In this document: one piece after another, positions 16,670-23,514 of the stretch
How the letters are laid out: each line of letters opens with the position of its first letter
How positions within the stretch are numbered: position 1 is the stretch's first letter
Source: an uncultured Eubacterium sp.
GTDB taxonomy: Bacteria; Bacillota; Clostridia; Lachnospirales; Lachnospiraceae
Direction of reading: 5' to 3'
DNA length: 64,000 nucleotides
Assembly (NCBI GenBank): GCA_947089855.1
Contig: CAMUML010000006.1
Location: 39,915-103,914 of the forward strand
Translations under genes and position numbers: made by a program
The notes under the pieces: model-generated
The model's database searches: none
What the model saw: the letters and a program-made list of their open reading frames with translations, nothing else
Told to the model about the DNA's origin: nothing

Positions 16670-18140
16670 CTACGCCTGTTCTTATTGCCCTTTTTCCAAA
16701 CGCCGCATGTCGGCGCAGGAACTGGATGCGGATAGGGGGCATTGGATGCAGTTTATCCGGTCGTTTGTCAAGCAAAAACGGCAGTATGCCAAAAACTGGG
16801 GGATCCGCGCGCTGCTTGTCGCGCCTTATGGGGAAGCGCTGGTCCATCCGTGGTACTGGGAGGGGCTGGCACTGGCTAGTTCCCTGGACGGGATGGATGC
16901 GGTAGGTGCGCAGACAAACCTGGGGTTTGCGGTAAAGCAAATGGCTGGCAGGTTTGCGGATGCAGGCGGGGTGTTTGAAAAGCTAAAACTCGTCGCGGCG
17001 TTTCATCCGCAAATGGCTACGGTCCAGGAATTTTCACAACGAGTCCGCCAGCTTCAGGAACTGGGGGTTACCGTAAGTGCAGGGGCAGTCGGGGCCCCTG
17101 AAAATATAGGGCTGGTCCGCCAGCTTCAAAAAGCGCTTCCTGAAGGGGTACATCTTTGGATCAATAAAATGGACGGGCTGCGGCGTGCCTATACTGAGGA
17201 TGAAAAAAAAGCCTTTGCGGAAATTGACCCGTATGTGTTCCGGGAATGGATGCCGCCAGCCGCGGATGTTTCAAAGTGCCAGGGGCGGATTTTTGTAGAA
17301 GCAGACGGGCGGCTGCGTACCTGCCCGCTAGGCCCCGTGCTGGGGCAGGGCTGGCAGGATATTTGCAGGGAATCGCAAAACCGCAGGCCGCCAGGCGTTC
17401 CGCAGCCGGTATGCCGCCGCAGCGTTTGCACGTGCCATCTGGCATATAGTGGGCGGGATGATTTTATGAACCAGGTGCTGTTTGGACCTTACCCGCTCTT
17501 CCGCATCCCCAGGAAACCGCGGGCTGCTTTTTTTGATATTGCAGGGACGCTTGTTCCAAAGCCAGGTTCTGGAAAAGCTGGAAAGGTACCGGTTCCAGTG
17601 CTGGAAGGGCTAAACGTACTGTCCTTAGAAAAAACGGCCTTGTTTTTTGCAACGACAATGCCATATCCGACGGCTATGGCTTGCTGTGCCAGTGTCCGTA
17701 AGATGTTCCGTGGCGGGGTTTTTGCAGCAGGGGCGCATCTTGTTTTCAATTACCCGGATGGAAGCAGGAAAGAACACTATTATTACTTAGATGAAAGCTG
17801 CCGGCAGTATCTGGAAGGGGTAAAGGGCGTTTACCGGTTCCGCATCCTTGACTACCAACACGGTGGGCGCAGTTATAAGCTGACGTTGCTGCGTACTAGC
17901 AAAAGGCCGTGGAGCCTGCAGGAAGCCCATACCGTATTTCAGTCTTTGCCAGTATCTTGCCAGGGGCATCTGCGTTATTTTGTGGAAGGGAACTGTATGC
18001 AGATCGTAGCCGCACAGGCAGATAAAGCGGCTGGGGTAAAAATGCTGTGCAGCTGGCTTGGGGTACCGCTTGCCGAGGCTGTTGCCGCTGGGGATTCGGC
18101 AGAAGATGCGGGGATGCTGGCGTTATGCGGCGTTTCATAG
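16623..18140 (+). CDS. STM4011-family radical SAM protein fused to an HAD-like domain
   Basis: A 505-residue two-part protein. Residues 1 to about 275 are a small radical SAM domain: CNYACSYC (Cys 15, 19, 22) binds the cluster, and cysteines at about 220-280 (SKCQGRIF, RTCPLGP, CRRSVCTCHLA) may hold a second one. From about 295 a haloacid-dehalogenase domain follows: AAFFDIAGTL (motif I, catalytic Asp) and AAGDSAEDAGML (motif IV, near 490). The chain stops about a dozen residues after motif IV, so the usual last HAD segment is missing. GGGAGGTG precedes the ATG. It is the last gene of the cassette. Confidence 0.8.
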   Translation: MGRHTMVYRGSLKSCNYACSYCPFSKRRMSAQELDADRGHWMQFIRSFVKQKRQYAKNWGIRALLVAPYGEALVHPWYWEGLALASSLDGMDAVGAQTNLGFAVKQMAGRFADAGGVFEKLKLVAAFHPQMATVQEFSQRVRQLQELGVTVSAGAVGAPENIGLVRQLQKALPEGVHLWINKMDGLRRAYTEDEKKAFAEIDPYVFREWMPPAADVSKCQGRIFVEADGRLRTCPLGPVLGQGWQDICRESQNRRPPGVPQPVCRRSVCTCHLAYSGRDDFMNQVLFGPYPLFRIPRKPRAAFFDIAGTLVPKPGSGKAGKVPVPVLEGLNVLSLEKTALFFATTMPYPTAMACCASVRKMFRGGVFAAGAHLVFNYPDGSRKEHYYYLDESCRQYLEGVKGVYRFRILDYQHGGRSYKLTLLRTSKRPWSLQEAHTVFQSLPVSCQGHLRYFVEGNCMQIVAAQADKAAGVKMLCSWLGVPLAEAVAAGDSAEDAGMLALCGVS

Positions 18141-18172
18141 TATAAGGAATGGCTGGATACGTAACCGTCCTT

Positions 18173-18332
18173 CATTTCATGTTACTATTCACGGCCTGGG
18201 GGCCGTTCTTAGTAACCATTCGGGGCGATATTGGAAGTTTGCTTCGCAAAACCGCCCCTCACTCCTGCATCATGTTCTCACGGAATGCGCAGTTTATGCG
18301 CATTCCTGGCCCGTGAATAGTAACCATTTCAT
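18173..18332 (+). mobile_element. 144-bp palindromic MITE-like element, family 1, copy 2, with 8-bp target duplication
   Basis: The element itself is 18181-18324, nearly identical to the reverse complement of 2085-2228. It is flanked by a perfect 8-bp direct repeat CATTTCAT (18173-18180 and 18325-18332), the sign of a real transposition event. No ORF is inside. It inserted 40 bases after the STM4011-like gene and immediately next to the regulatory repeats of the STAS gene. Confidence 0.9.
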
Positions 18333-18356
18333 GCAGATTTTTGGCATCTTATGCAG
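18325..18356 (+). promoter_or_regulatory. Regulator box A: 12-bp direct repeats, 20-bp period
   Basis: CATTTCATGCAG (18325-18336) and CATCTTATGCAG (18345-18356). The same pair with the same period occurs upstream of the NRPS gene and of the ABC transporter. Two direct half-sites in two helical turns is the layout used by LytTR-type response regulators; one is encoded at 22240-22983. It lies just upstream of the -35 of the STAS promoter. Confidence 0.7.
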
Positions 18357-18362
18357 GAAGTG

Positions 18363-18392
18363 TTGACAAACAATAGGATATTTTTGCATAAT
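18363..18392 (+). promoter_or_regulatory. STAS gene promoter
   Basis: Perfect -35 TTGACA (18363-18368), 18-base spacer, -10 CATAAT (18387-18392). The leader to the gene is about 100 bases. Confidence 0.65.
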
Positions 18393-18499
18393 AAAAGCAA
18401 AATATTGCATTGGCGGTAATGCATGATATGCGGTGATAAGGGACGGACTGGCATTCATATTGAGCGGATCCCGTAAAAAACTCAGGAGGTTGAAGGTTT

Positions 18500-18802
18500 A
18501 TGAATATTACAAAAACAAAAACAGGCAGCAGCCTAACGATAGCATTGGAAGGAAGGCTGGATACGACGACTGCGCCGGAGTTGGAAAAACTTCTGTCCGG
18601 GGAGATTGGCGGTGTAGAAGAGCTGGTAATCGATATGTCTGCACTGGACTATTTATCATCGGCAGGGCTGCGTGTACTGCTTGGTGCGCAAAAAACCATG
18701 AATAAACAAGGCAGTATGAAAGTTGTCCATGTCAATGAGACTATTATGGAGATATTTGAAGTAACCGGTTTTTCAGAAATACTAACGATTGAGGCAGAAT
18801 AA
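18500..18802 (+). CDS. STAS-domain protein (anti-sigma factor antagonist type)
   Basis: A 100-residue single STAS domain like SpoIIAA/RsbV. In partner-switching circuits such proteins, when unphosphorylated, bind a RsbW-type kinase and free its target; a SpoIIE/RsbU phosphatase resets them. Marks are GRLDTTTAPELE and DMSALDYLSSAGLRVLL, with the serines at the usual phosphorylation site. GGAGG precedes the ATG. Its possible partners, a SpoIIE-type phosphatase (35579) and a RsbW-like ATPase (37189), are encoded 17 kb away under the same kind of regulator box. Confidence 0.9.
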   Translation: MNITKTKTGSSLTIALEGRLDTTTAPELEKLLSGEIGGVEELVIDMSALDYLSSAGLRVLLGAQKTMNKQGSMKVVHVNETIMEIFEVTGFSEILTIEAE

Positions 18803-18976
18803 GTTGAAAAGCTGTGGAAACCAAGCGGTTATGCTTGATGGTTTACGGGTGGCGGGAATTTGTAAGGGGTTTGGACGGCATTTAGGGACTGTCTCGAAAT
18901 AACTTACTTTGCGGTAGTTCCTTAGCTGTGGGTAGAAACTCATGGCTAAGGGCGGCTATTGCTGTCGCCATATTCG

Positions 18977-19010
18977 GGCAACCACGTATGGGCGGTTGTC
19001 TTTTCTTTGT
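18977..19010 (+). terminator. Probable terminator in the gap after the STAS gene
   Basis: Stem GGCAACC (18977-18983) with GGTTGTC (18994-19000, one G-U pair), then TTTTCTTT. The rest of the 360-base gap (18803-19162) holds a weak hairpin at 18818-18843 and no gene that I can support. Confidence 0.5.
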
Positions 19011-19162
19011 ATCTATGATATAGCGTGTCTTGAATTTGTTAGCAAAAGTCTTTTTTCTGTCAGCTAGTCTTTGTATTATGAAATTTTATAGTAAGATAAA
19101 CATATACTGATTTATATGATAAAATATCTTTCATACATCCAGTGTAAAATCAACAATGAAAA

Positions 19163-19498
19163 ATGAGCTGCAAACGGAATAGAGTTATTTTCATTGATGA
19201 GATTGATAGAAGTTTTCATACGAAATTAACAAAAAGGTATTTGAAATTATTTTATGAATTAACACAAAATAATACATGCCAAATAATTGCAACTACCCAT
19301 GATTCTAATTTACTGGATTTGGATTTGGTACGGCAAGACGAAATTTGGTTTGTAGAACGACAGGATAATCAAAGTTCATGTATTTTTTCTTTGAATAAGC
19401 TCAAAGAAAGATATGATAAACGTATTGATAAAGAATATTTATCAGGACGATATGGTGCAATTCCAGTATTTGATAATGAACTTTTGGAGGATATATAA
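19163..19498 (+). pseudogene. C-terminal fragment of an AAA (RloA-like) ATPase
   Basis: Only the end of a P-loop ATPase of the AAA_21/RloA kind remains. The Walker B motif is present (VIFIDEIDRSFH) and so is the switch histidine (IIATTHDSNLLDLDL), but there is no Walker A part. The first residues (MSCKRN) probably come from a chance start at the break point. The stop overlaps the start of the RloB-like frame by one base (TAATG), the normal coupled arrangement of these pairs. In intact form such ATPase/RloB pairs are linked to restriction-modification or phage defence. Local DNA is AT-richer than the neighbours. Confidence 0.75.
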
Positions 19499-19627
19499 TG
19501 GTTAACCGGTATAGATTGGCATCAACTATATATGATCGGGAAAAAGAAGAAGACAAGGTTGCACTAGAAAAAGTTATTTTTTTGTCCGTAGAAGGAAATA
19601 TTTCAGAAAAAGAGTATTGTGTAAAAA
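19498..19627 (+). pseudogene. N-terminal fragment of a RloB-like protein
   Basis: The frame starts at the ATPase stop and codes for about 43 residues that fit the start of RloB proteins: basic N-terminus, then KVIFLSVEGNISEKEYC, the EGxxxE(x)xY motif of this Toprim-like family. Similarity stops near 19627, exactly where an opposite-strand fragment begins, so another insertion cut it. The remaining frame to 19800 is not related. Confidence 0.65.
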
Positions 19628-19935
19628 TCATTTTTCATCTTTCTTTACTGCATACGTTTCAAAGAAATATTCCAAGAATCTGTTTTTGTCAATCCTCACC
19701 AGCCGTCCATATTTATATACGGCTCCGGCTTCCTCGGCAATCTGCCGCACCTTTCCTTTCATTGTCCGCCAGCAGTATGCCCCAAGTATTATTTTTGTAA
19801 AGCCTTATTAACGGCTCTTTCTCCGGCACGTCCGTCGGACAAACAACTTTTGACATTTTCTTTACAGGCTTGCCGTCCAAAACATTCCTCATACGCTCGA
19901 AACGGTCTGCAAATTCCTCAATAAAGTTTTAACGC
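19628..19935 (-). pseudogene. Excisionase-like (DUF6462-type) fragment of a mobile element
   Basis: On the minus strand 19762-19628 codes for 44 residues, with AEEAGAVYKYGRLVRIDKN and EYFFETY, like the end of the small DNA-binding proteins found next to integrases of clostridial conjugative elements. Upstream of it (19935 to about 19763) another frame is open for about 60 residues (FADRFERMRNVLDGKPVKK) that I cannot place. No integrase is nearby. I read the stretch as remains of an integrated element that broke the RloB-like gene. Confidence 0.5.
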
Positions 19936-19969
19936 CCTGTCCTTTTTATTATAATTTTACACTTATTTT

Positions 19970-20000
19970 TATAATACGTATTAACATTATACGTATTATA
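19970..20000. promoter_or_regulatory. hicAB operator palindrome
   Basis: A perfect inverted repeat: TATAATACGTAT (19970-19981), 7 bases, ATACGTATTATA (19989-20000), 33 bases before hicA. A -10-like TATAAT follows at 20007-20012. HicB antitoxins autoregulate through such palindromes. Confidence 0.75.
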
Positions 20001-20032
20001 TGCTATTATAATAATGCAAGGAGGAAAACAAA

Positions 20033-20221
20033 ATGCCAATGAAACCAAGGGAGATGGAAAAGCTAATCCTTGCAGACGGGTGGATGTTTAAAAACCAAGA
20101 AGGTTCTCATAAAAATTACATACATCCGACTAAACCGGGAAAAGTCACAATACCGTTTCACACAAAAGACCTTCCCAAAGGTACAGAAAATTCCATCAAA
20201 AAACAGGCGGGGCTTAAATAG
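20033..20221 (+). CDS. hicA: HicA-type mRNA interferase toxin
   Basis: A 62-residue toxin with the dsRBD-like HicA fold: KPREMEKLILADGWMFKNQEGSHKNYIHP with the catalytic His in GSH, followed by IPFHTKDLPKGTENSIKKQAGL. In known systems it cleaves mRNA when HicB is degraded. AAGGAGG is well placed. Length is normal and the catalytic residue is kept, so it looks functional. HicB follows 42 bases later. Confidence 0.92.
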   Translation: MPMKPREMEKLILADGWMFKNQEGSHKNYIHPTKPGKVTIPFHTKDLPKGTENSIKKQAGLK

Positions 20222-20263
20222 CCCCACTGCCTGCCCCTTTAATAATAATAGGAGGTGTGTTAA

Positions 20264-20692
20264 ATGTTATCAATGTATCCAGCCTGTTTCTTTCATGAGG
20301 AAAACGGCTATTCTGTAGTGTTCCCTGATCTTAACTGGTTATCTACATGCGGAGATACCTTTGAAGAATCCATGGAAATGGCTGTTGAATGTTTAGCGGG
20401 CTATCTTCATACTTGCCAAATGGATGGAGATAATATACCAAAACCGTCAAAATTAACAGATATTGACCCGCAAGCTGTCGCAAAAGAACTTGACCCAGAT
20501 GCGCCTATGTGCGAATGTCTTGTCAACATGGTTTCTGTAGATGTGGCTTCATATGCAAAGGAACATTTTGAGAAATCAGTCAAAAAAACACTTACAATCC
20601 CGGCATGGCTTAATAACGCCGCTTTGGAAAAAGGTATCAACTTTTCACAAGTTTTACAGGACGCATTAAAAGCACAGTTGCACTTAGGATAG
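20264..20692 (+). CDS. hicB: HicB-type antitoxin
   Basis: A 142-residue antitoxin. Residues 1-70 are the degenerate RNase-H-like HicB fold that covers HicA (YPACFFHEENGYSVVFPDLNWLSTCGDTFEES). The C-terminal part (TIPAWLNNAALEKGINFSQVLQDALK) is a ribbon-helix-helix DNA-binding domain for autorepression at the palindrome upstream of hicA. AGGAGGTG precedes the ATG. A terminator follows. Confidence 0.93.
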   Translation: MLSMYPACFFHEENGYSVVFPDLNWLSTCGDTFEESMEMAVECLAGYLHTCQMDGDNIPKPSKLTDIDPQAVAKELDPDAPMCECLVNMVSVDVASYAKEHFEKSVKKTLTIPAWLNNAALEKGINFSQVLQDALKAQLHLG

Positions 20693-20741
20693 GCTTTCCC
20701 TGTTGAAGCAATGGAAGTGATTCAAATAGTCATGCTCTGAT

Positions 20742-20780
20742 AACCGCTGTGGTTCATTTGGTCTACAGCGGTTTTTCTTT
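20742..20780 (+). terminator. Terminator after hicAB
   Basis: Stem AACCGCTGT (20742-20750) with ACAGCGGTT (20765-20773), then TTTCTTT. It ends 24 bases before the convergent histidine kinase gene. Confidence 0.85.
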
Positions 20781-20803
20781 CCAAAAAGTGCCGCCCTAGC
20801 CGC

Positions 20804-22171
20804 CTATTTTCCGCCTGTACCGCTTTCCATGATATTTTCCCCGTCTTTTGGTCTGTGTCCGTTTCTGTACTCCATCTTCCGGTTCATCATAATAGAAGCA
20901 AAAAGCATCCCGTCCCGCCATTCAAACCGGGCATCCCCGTGATACCGCTTTGCGGCTGCACGCACGGATTCTATGCCCAATCCAGATTTATGTTGGTTCT
21001 TAAAATCATCCGGTCCATGTTCAAACGGCGGCTTTGCGCAAGTATAGTCTACCGTTAACATTAATGTACTGTCGCCAAGCTGTTTCGCGTTTACCTGGAC
21101 CAACCGGCGGTTTTCCAATGATAAGCAGGCATCCAGGGCGGTTTCCAGCAAGTTCCCAAGGATTGCACACAAATCCGGTTCCGGGATGATACAGGGTTCC
21201 TTAATCGGAAACGTAATATCCATTTTAATCTGCTGGCGGCTTGCTTTTTGGGCATAATAGGCTAAGATTGCGTTTACCGCAGGGTTGCTGCAAAACTGGC
21301 AGTATGGGGATTGCGGCATAGATTCCGTATATTTTTGGATATAGGCGCTCAATGCGTCATAATCGCCGTTTTGGGAATAGCTTTGCAGGGCTTTCCAATG
21401 GTAACGCATATCGTGGCGGGCACGCCTGGTTTCTTCGACCTGTGCCTGGATAAATGCATATTGTTCTGATTGTGCCTGCAGCAGAAATTCCATGCTGCGG
21501 CTGCGTTCTTCGGCAATGGCCTGGTTTTGCATCTGCCGGATGGAACGGATCAGGAAATGGTATATAAGCAGTATGCATATCATGAGCAGGGTACGTGCCA
21601 GAAGCGAAAGGAAACTGCCGTTTTCCAGCGGAAAAGTAAAAAGGAAAACGGTCAGGGTGTTGAAAAAGGGCAGAAGCCACAGAGTTTTCCAAAAGCCTGG
21701 GGCATCTGTTTGAAATACAAGCTGGGCAGTACTGTTGATATAATGTACCATAATAGGCATAGTAGCAAAAAAAAGGAGCAGGACACCGGTACCGGCCTCC
21801 CAGCCACATGGGGGCAGGTGCAGGAGAGAAACCGCCACGAAGGAAACGGCGCCTCTTACAAACATAACATAAGCGGCCGTAAAAATATAAAGGAATGCAA
21901 TTTTGCCTGGTTCCATCTTTACAAGGCAAAAAAATAGGGTGCCGAACAGGGGCACGAAGATAAGCTGTGCATATCTGGCAGAAGCGCTTGCATAGTAGAG
22001 CAGAAAATAGATGTATGTAAAAACCAGTTGTTCTGCCAATAGGGTGAAAAGTGTTGCTTTTTTAGAAAAACGCAGATAATCCCAAAAAGGGATATAGGCG
22101 AATAGGTGGAATGGGAGTGTACTGGCTACCATATAAAAAACAAATGCTGTTTGGCTGGATGGTACTTGCAT
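20804..22171 (-). CDS. GHKL sensor histidine kinase (AgrC-like)
   Basis: A 455-residue membrane kinase, partner of the LytTR regulator encoded just upstream. About seven hydrophobic segments fill residues 1-205. A helical part with the likely phospho-acceptor His follows (RRARHDMRYH), then the ATPase domain with ILGNLLETALDAC (N box) and KSGLGIESVRAAAKRYHG (G boxes). This is the layout of AgrC/ComD-type receptors, often for peptide signals; no agrB or agrD gene is in the window. I start at 22171; the frame is open to 22423, but that would run deep into the regulator gene and has no ribosome site. Confidence 0.85.
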   Translation of the reverse strand: MQVPSSQTAFVFYMVASTLPFHLFAYIPFWDYLRFSKKATLFTLLAEQLVFTYIYFLLYYASASARYAQLIFVPLFGTLFFCLVKMEPGKIAFLYIFTAAYVMFVRGAVSFVAVSLLHLPPCGWEAGTGVLLLFFATMPIMVHYINSTAQLVFQTDAPGFWKTLWLLPFFNTLTVFLFTFPLENGSFLSLLARTLLMICILLIYHFLIRSIRQMQNQAIAEERSRSMEFLLQAQSEQYAFIQAQVEETRRARHDMRYHWKALQSYSQNGDYDALSAYIQKYTESMPQSPYCQFCSNPAVNAILAYYAQKASRQQIKMDITFPIKEPCIIPEPDLCAILGNLLETALDACLSLENRRLVQVNAKQLGDSTLMLTVDYTCAKPPFEHGPDDFKNQHKSGLGIESVRAAAKRYHGDARFEWRDGMLFASIMMNRKMEYRNGHRPKDGENIMESGTGGK

Positions 22172-22239
22172 GGCTGTTCCGTTACGCTTAAAAAGCTGCC
22201 TTTCCTTATTTATTGGTACTTGTGTGTACGGGACGCTTG

Positions 22240-22983
22240 TTAATCTGCATAGGCGGCCTGCCCACGGATATTCTGGTAGGAATAGTCGAGGAATTTTTCC
22301 CTTACGTCCCGGTATTTTAACCGGCTGATTGGCAGCAGGCTGCCGTCTTTGAGTTTCAAACAATTTTCTTGAATTTTTTCTACAAATTCCAGGTTGACGA
22401 GGATGCCTTTCATACAATCGCAAAAATACGGGTATGAAAGCAGCATGCCGGCAAATTCATTTTGGCGCATACGGACGTACTGTTCTTCGCCATTTTTTAA
22501 ATGGACGCAGATCTGCCGGTTTATGTATTCGGTCCATGTGACCTGGTGCAGCAGCAGCTTTTGATCCCCATATTTTCCGGGAACCGTAAAAAACTGGCCT
22601 TGTTCTATAAATTCCGCACCGCAGCGGGCAAGGGCCTGTGATAATTTTTGATAGTTATATGGTTTGAGCAGATACCAGGAGGAATCTACATCGTAACTGT
22701 CGATCGCATATTCCTTGGTAGACGTAATAAAGACCAGGCGGCATTCACTGTCTGCTTTCCGGATGCGGCGGGCCGTTTCCATGCCGTCGATCCCGTCCAT
22801 AAAGATGTCCAAGAAAATAATGTCATAGCTTCCTTTTGAAAAATGGCTTAAAAGCCCTTCGCCGCTTTCGTATATGTCAGGCAGTGGGACTAGCGGGATA
22901 TTGTGCTCGTCTGCCCATCTGGATATGTCAGTGGCCAGGCAGCGGCTGTCAGCGGCCTGGTCTTCTGCAATAGCTATCCGCAT
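22240..22983 (-). CDS. LytTR-family response regulator
   Basis: A 247-residue regulator. The receiver domain (1 to about 120) has the phosphorylated Asp in YDIIFLDIFMDG. The C-terminal LytTR DNA-binding domain (about 140-240) includes YINRQICVHLKNGEEQ, FCDCMKGILVNLEFVEKI and LKDGSLLPISRLKYRDVREKFLDY. LytTR proteins bind two direct repeats about two turns apart. The 20-bp-period repeats at 18325, 23156 and 40916 fit, and one of these lies between this gene and the NRPS, so I infer it controls the cluster and perhaps itself. TAGGAG precedes the ATG. Confidence 0.92.
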   Translation of the reverse strand: MRIAIAEDQAADSRCLATDISRWADEHNIPLVPLPDIYESGEGLLSHFSKGSYDIIFLDIFMDGIDGMETARRIRKADSECRLVFITSTKEYAIDSYDVDSSWYLLKPYNYQKLSQALARCGAEFIEQGQFFTVPGKYGDQKLLLHQVTWTEYINRQICVHLKNGEEQYVRMRQNEFAGMLLSYPYFCDCMKGILVNLEFVEKIQENCLKLKDGSLLPISRLKYRDVREKFLDYSYQNIRGQAAYAD

Positions 22984-23127
22984 AGTGATGCATCTCCTAA
23001 TGCCAGGGCCTGCCAGGATCCAGGATACCGTTCAGTTGTCCTGCCAGGGCCTGTGTGTATTCTTTATTATAGTTTACTAGAGGCCAGAATATGAATAAAA
23101 GGGAGGTTCCCCTTTCAACTATTGAGT

Positions 23128-23136
23128 ATTATAGCA
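23128..23136 (-). promoter_or_regulatory. Extended -10 promoter of the two-component operon
   Basis: On the minus strand TGCTATAAT (23136-23128), a perfect extended -10. It faces away from the NRPS promoter, with regulator box B between the two. Confidence 0.55.
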
Positions 23137-23155
23137 TATTTTCGGATGATTGGTA

Positions 23156-23187
23156 CATCTTATTTCATTTTTTTGCATCTTGTGCAA
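23156..23187 (+). promoter_or_regulatory. Regulator box B: 12-bp direct repeats, 20-bp period
   Basis: CATCTTATTTCA (23156-23167) and CATCTTGTGCAA (23176-23187). Exactly 28 bases separate it from the NRPS -10, the same distance as in box C for the ABC transporter. It lies between the divergent regulator and NRPS genes. Confidence 0.75.
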
Positions 23188-23212
23188 ATGCGGCTATCCT
23201 GGAATCTGGATG

Positions 23213-23221
23213 TGCTATACT
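23213..23221 (+). promoter_or_regulatory. NRPS operon promoter, extended -10
   Basis: TGCTATACT (23213-23221). No -35 match is seen, which fits a promoter that needs an activator at box B. Transcription would start near 23228, giving a leader of about 285 bases. Confidence 0.65.
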
Positions 23222-23231
23222 AAAATATCAG

Positions 23232-23447
23232 CTATATATCTGGCATTATACTCACGAGCGGTAAAATTTTCCATATATATTTCGGTTTTGACGCTCGTGA
23301 GTCGGTGTTGTTGGTAAATTTTACGGCTCGCCAGTATAACTAATTGTCAGATATATAGTCCCTCCGGGGGATGTGCACCCGCACGAAAATGTAGATGCCG
23401 CAAAGCGGCCGTGCCCGGCGCAGATGGCGATAATTAATCACCATCTA
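23232..23447 (+). promoter_or_regulatory. Structured leader of the NRPS operon
   Basis: The leader begins with an imperfect palindrome, arms 23232-23272 and 23313-23358 (outer CTATATATCTG/CAGATATATAG, inner CGAGCnGTAAAATTT/AAATTTTACnGCTCG). Part of the left arm, CTCACGAGC (23251-23259), can instead pair perfectly with GCTCGTGAG (23293-23301), so two folds exclude each other. Further on are GCCGCAAAGCGGC (23397-23409) and AGATGG/CCATCT (23422-23445). I recognise no known riboswitch class. Confidence 0.5.
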
Positions 23448-23514
23448 TATAGTTGAATTCCGAAGATAAAAGCATCAGCAAAGCTGAAAATAAAAGGCCA
23501 AAGGAGGTATCTTA

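Noticed and set aside
19640-19800. Continuation of the RloB-like frame to 19800
   Set aside because: After 19627 the residues no longer fit the family, and the opposite strand codes for an excisionase-like fragment there.
20804-22983. Agr-type quorum-sensing locus
   Set aside because: The kinase and LytTR regulator are of the AgrC/AgrA kind, but no agrB peptidase or agrD peptide gene is nearby, so the signal cannot be called.
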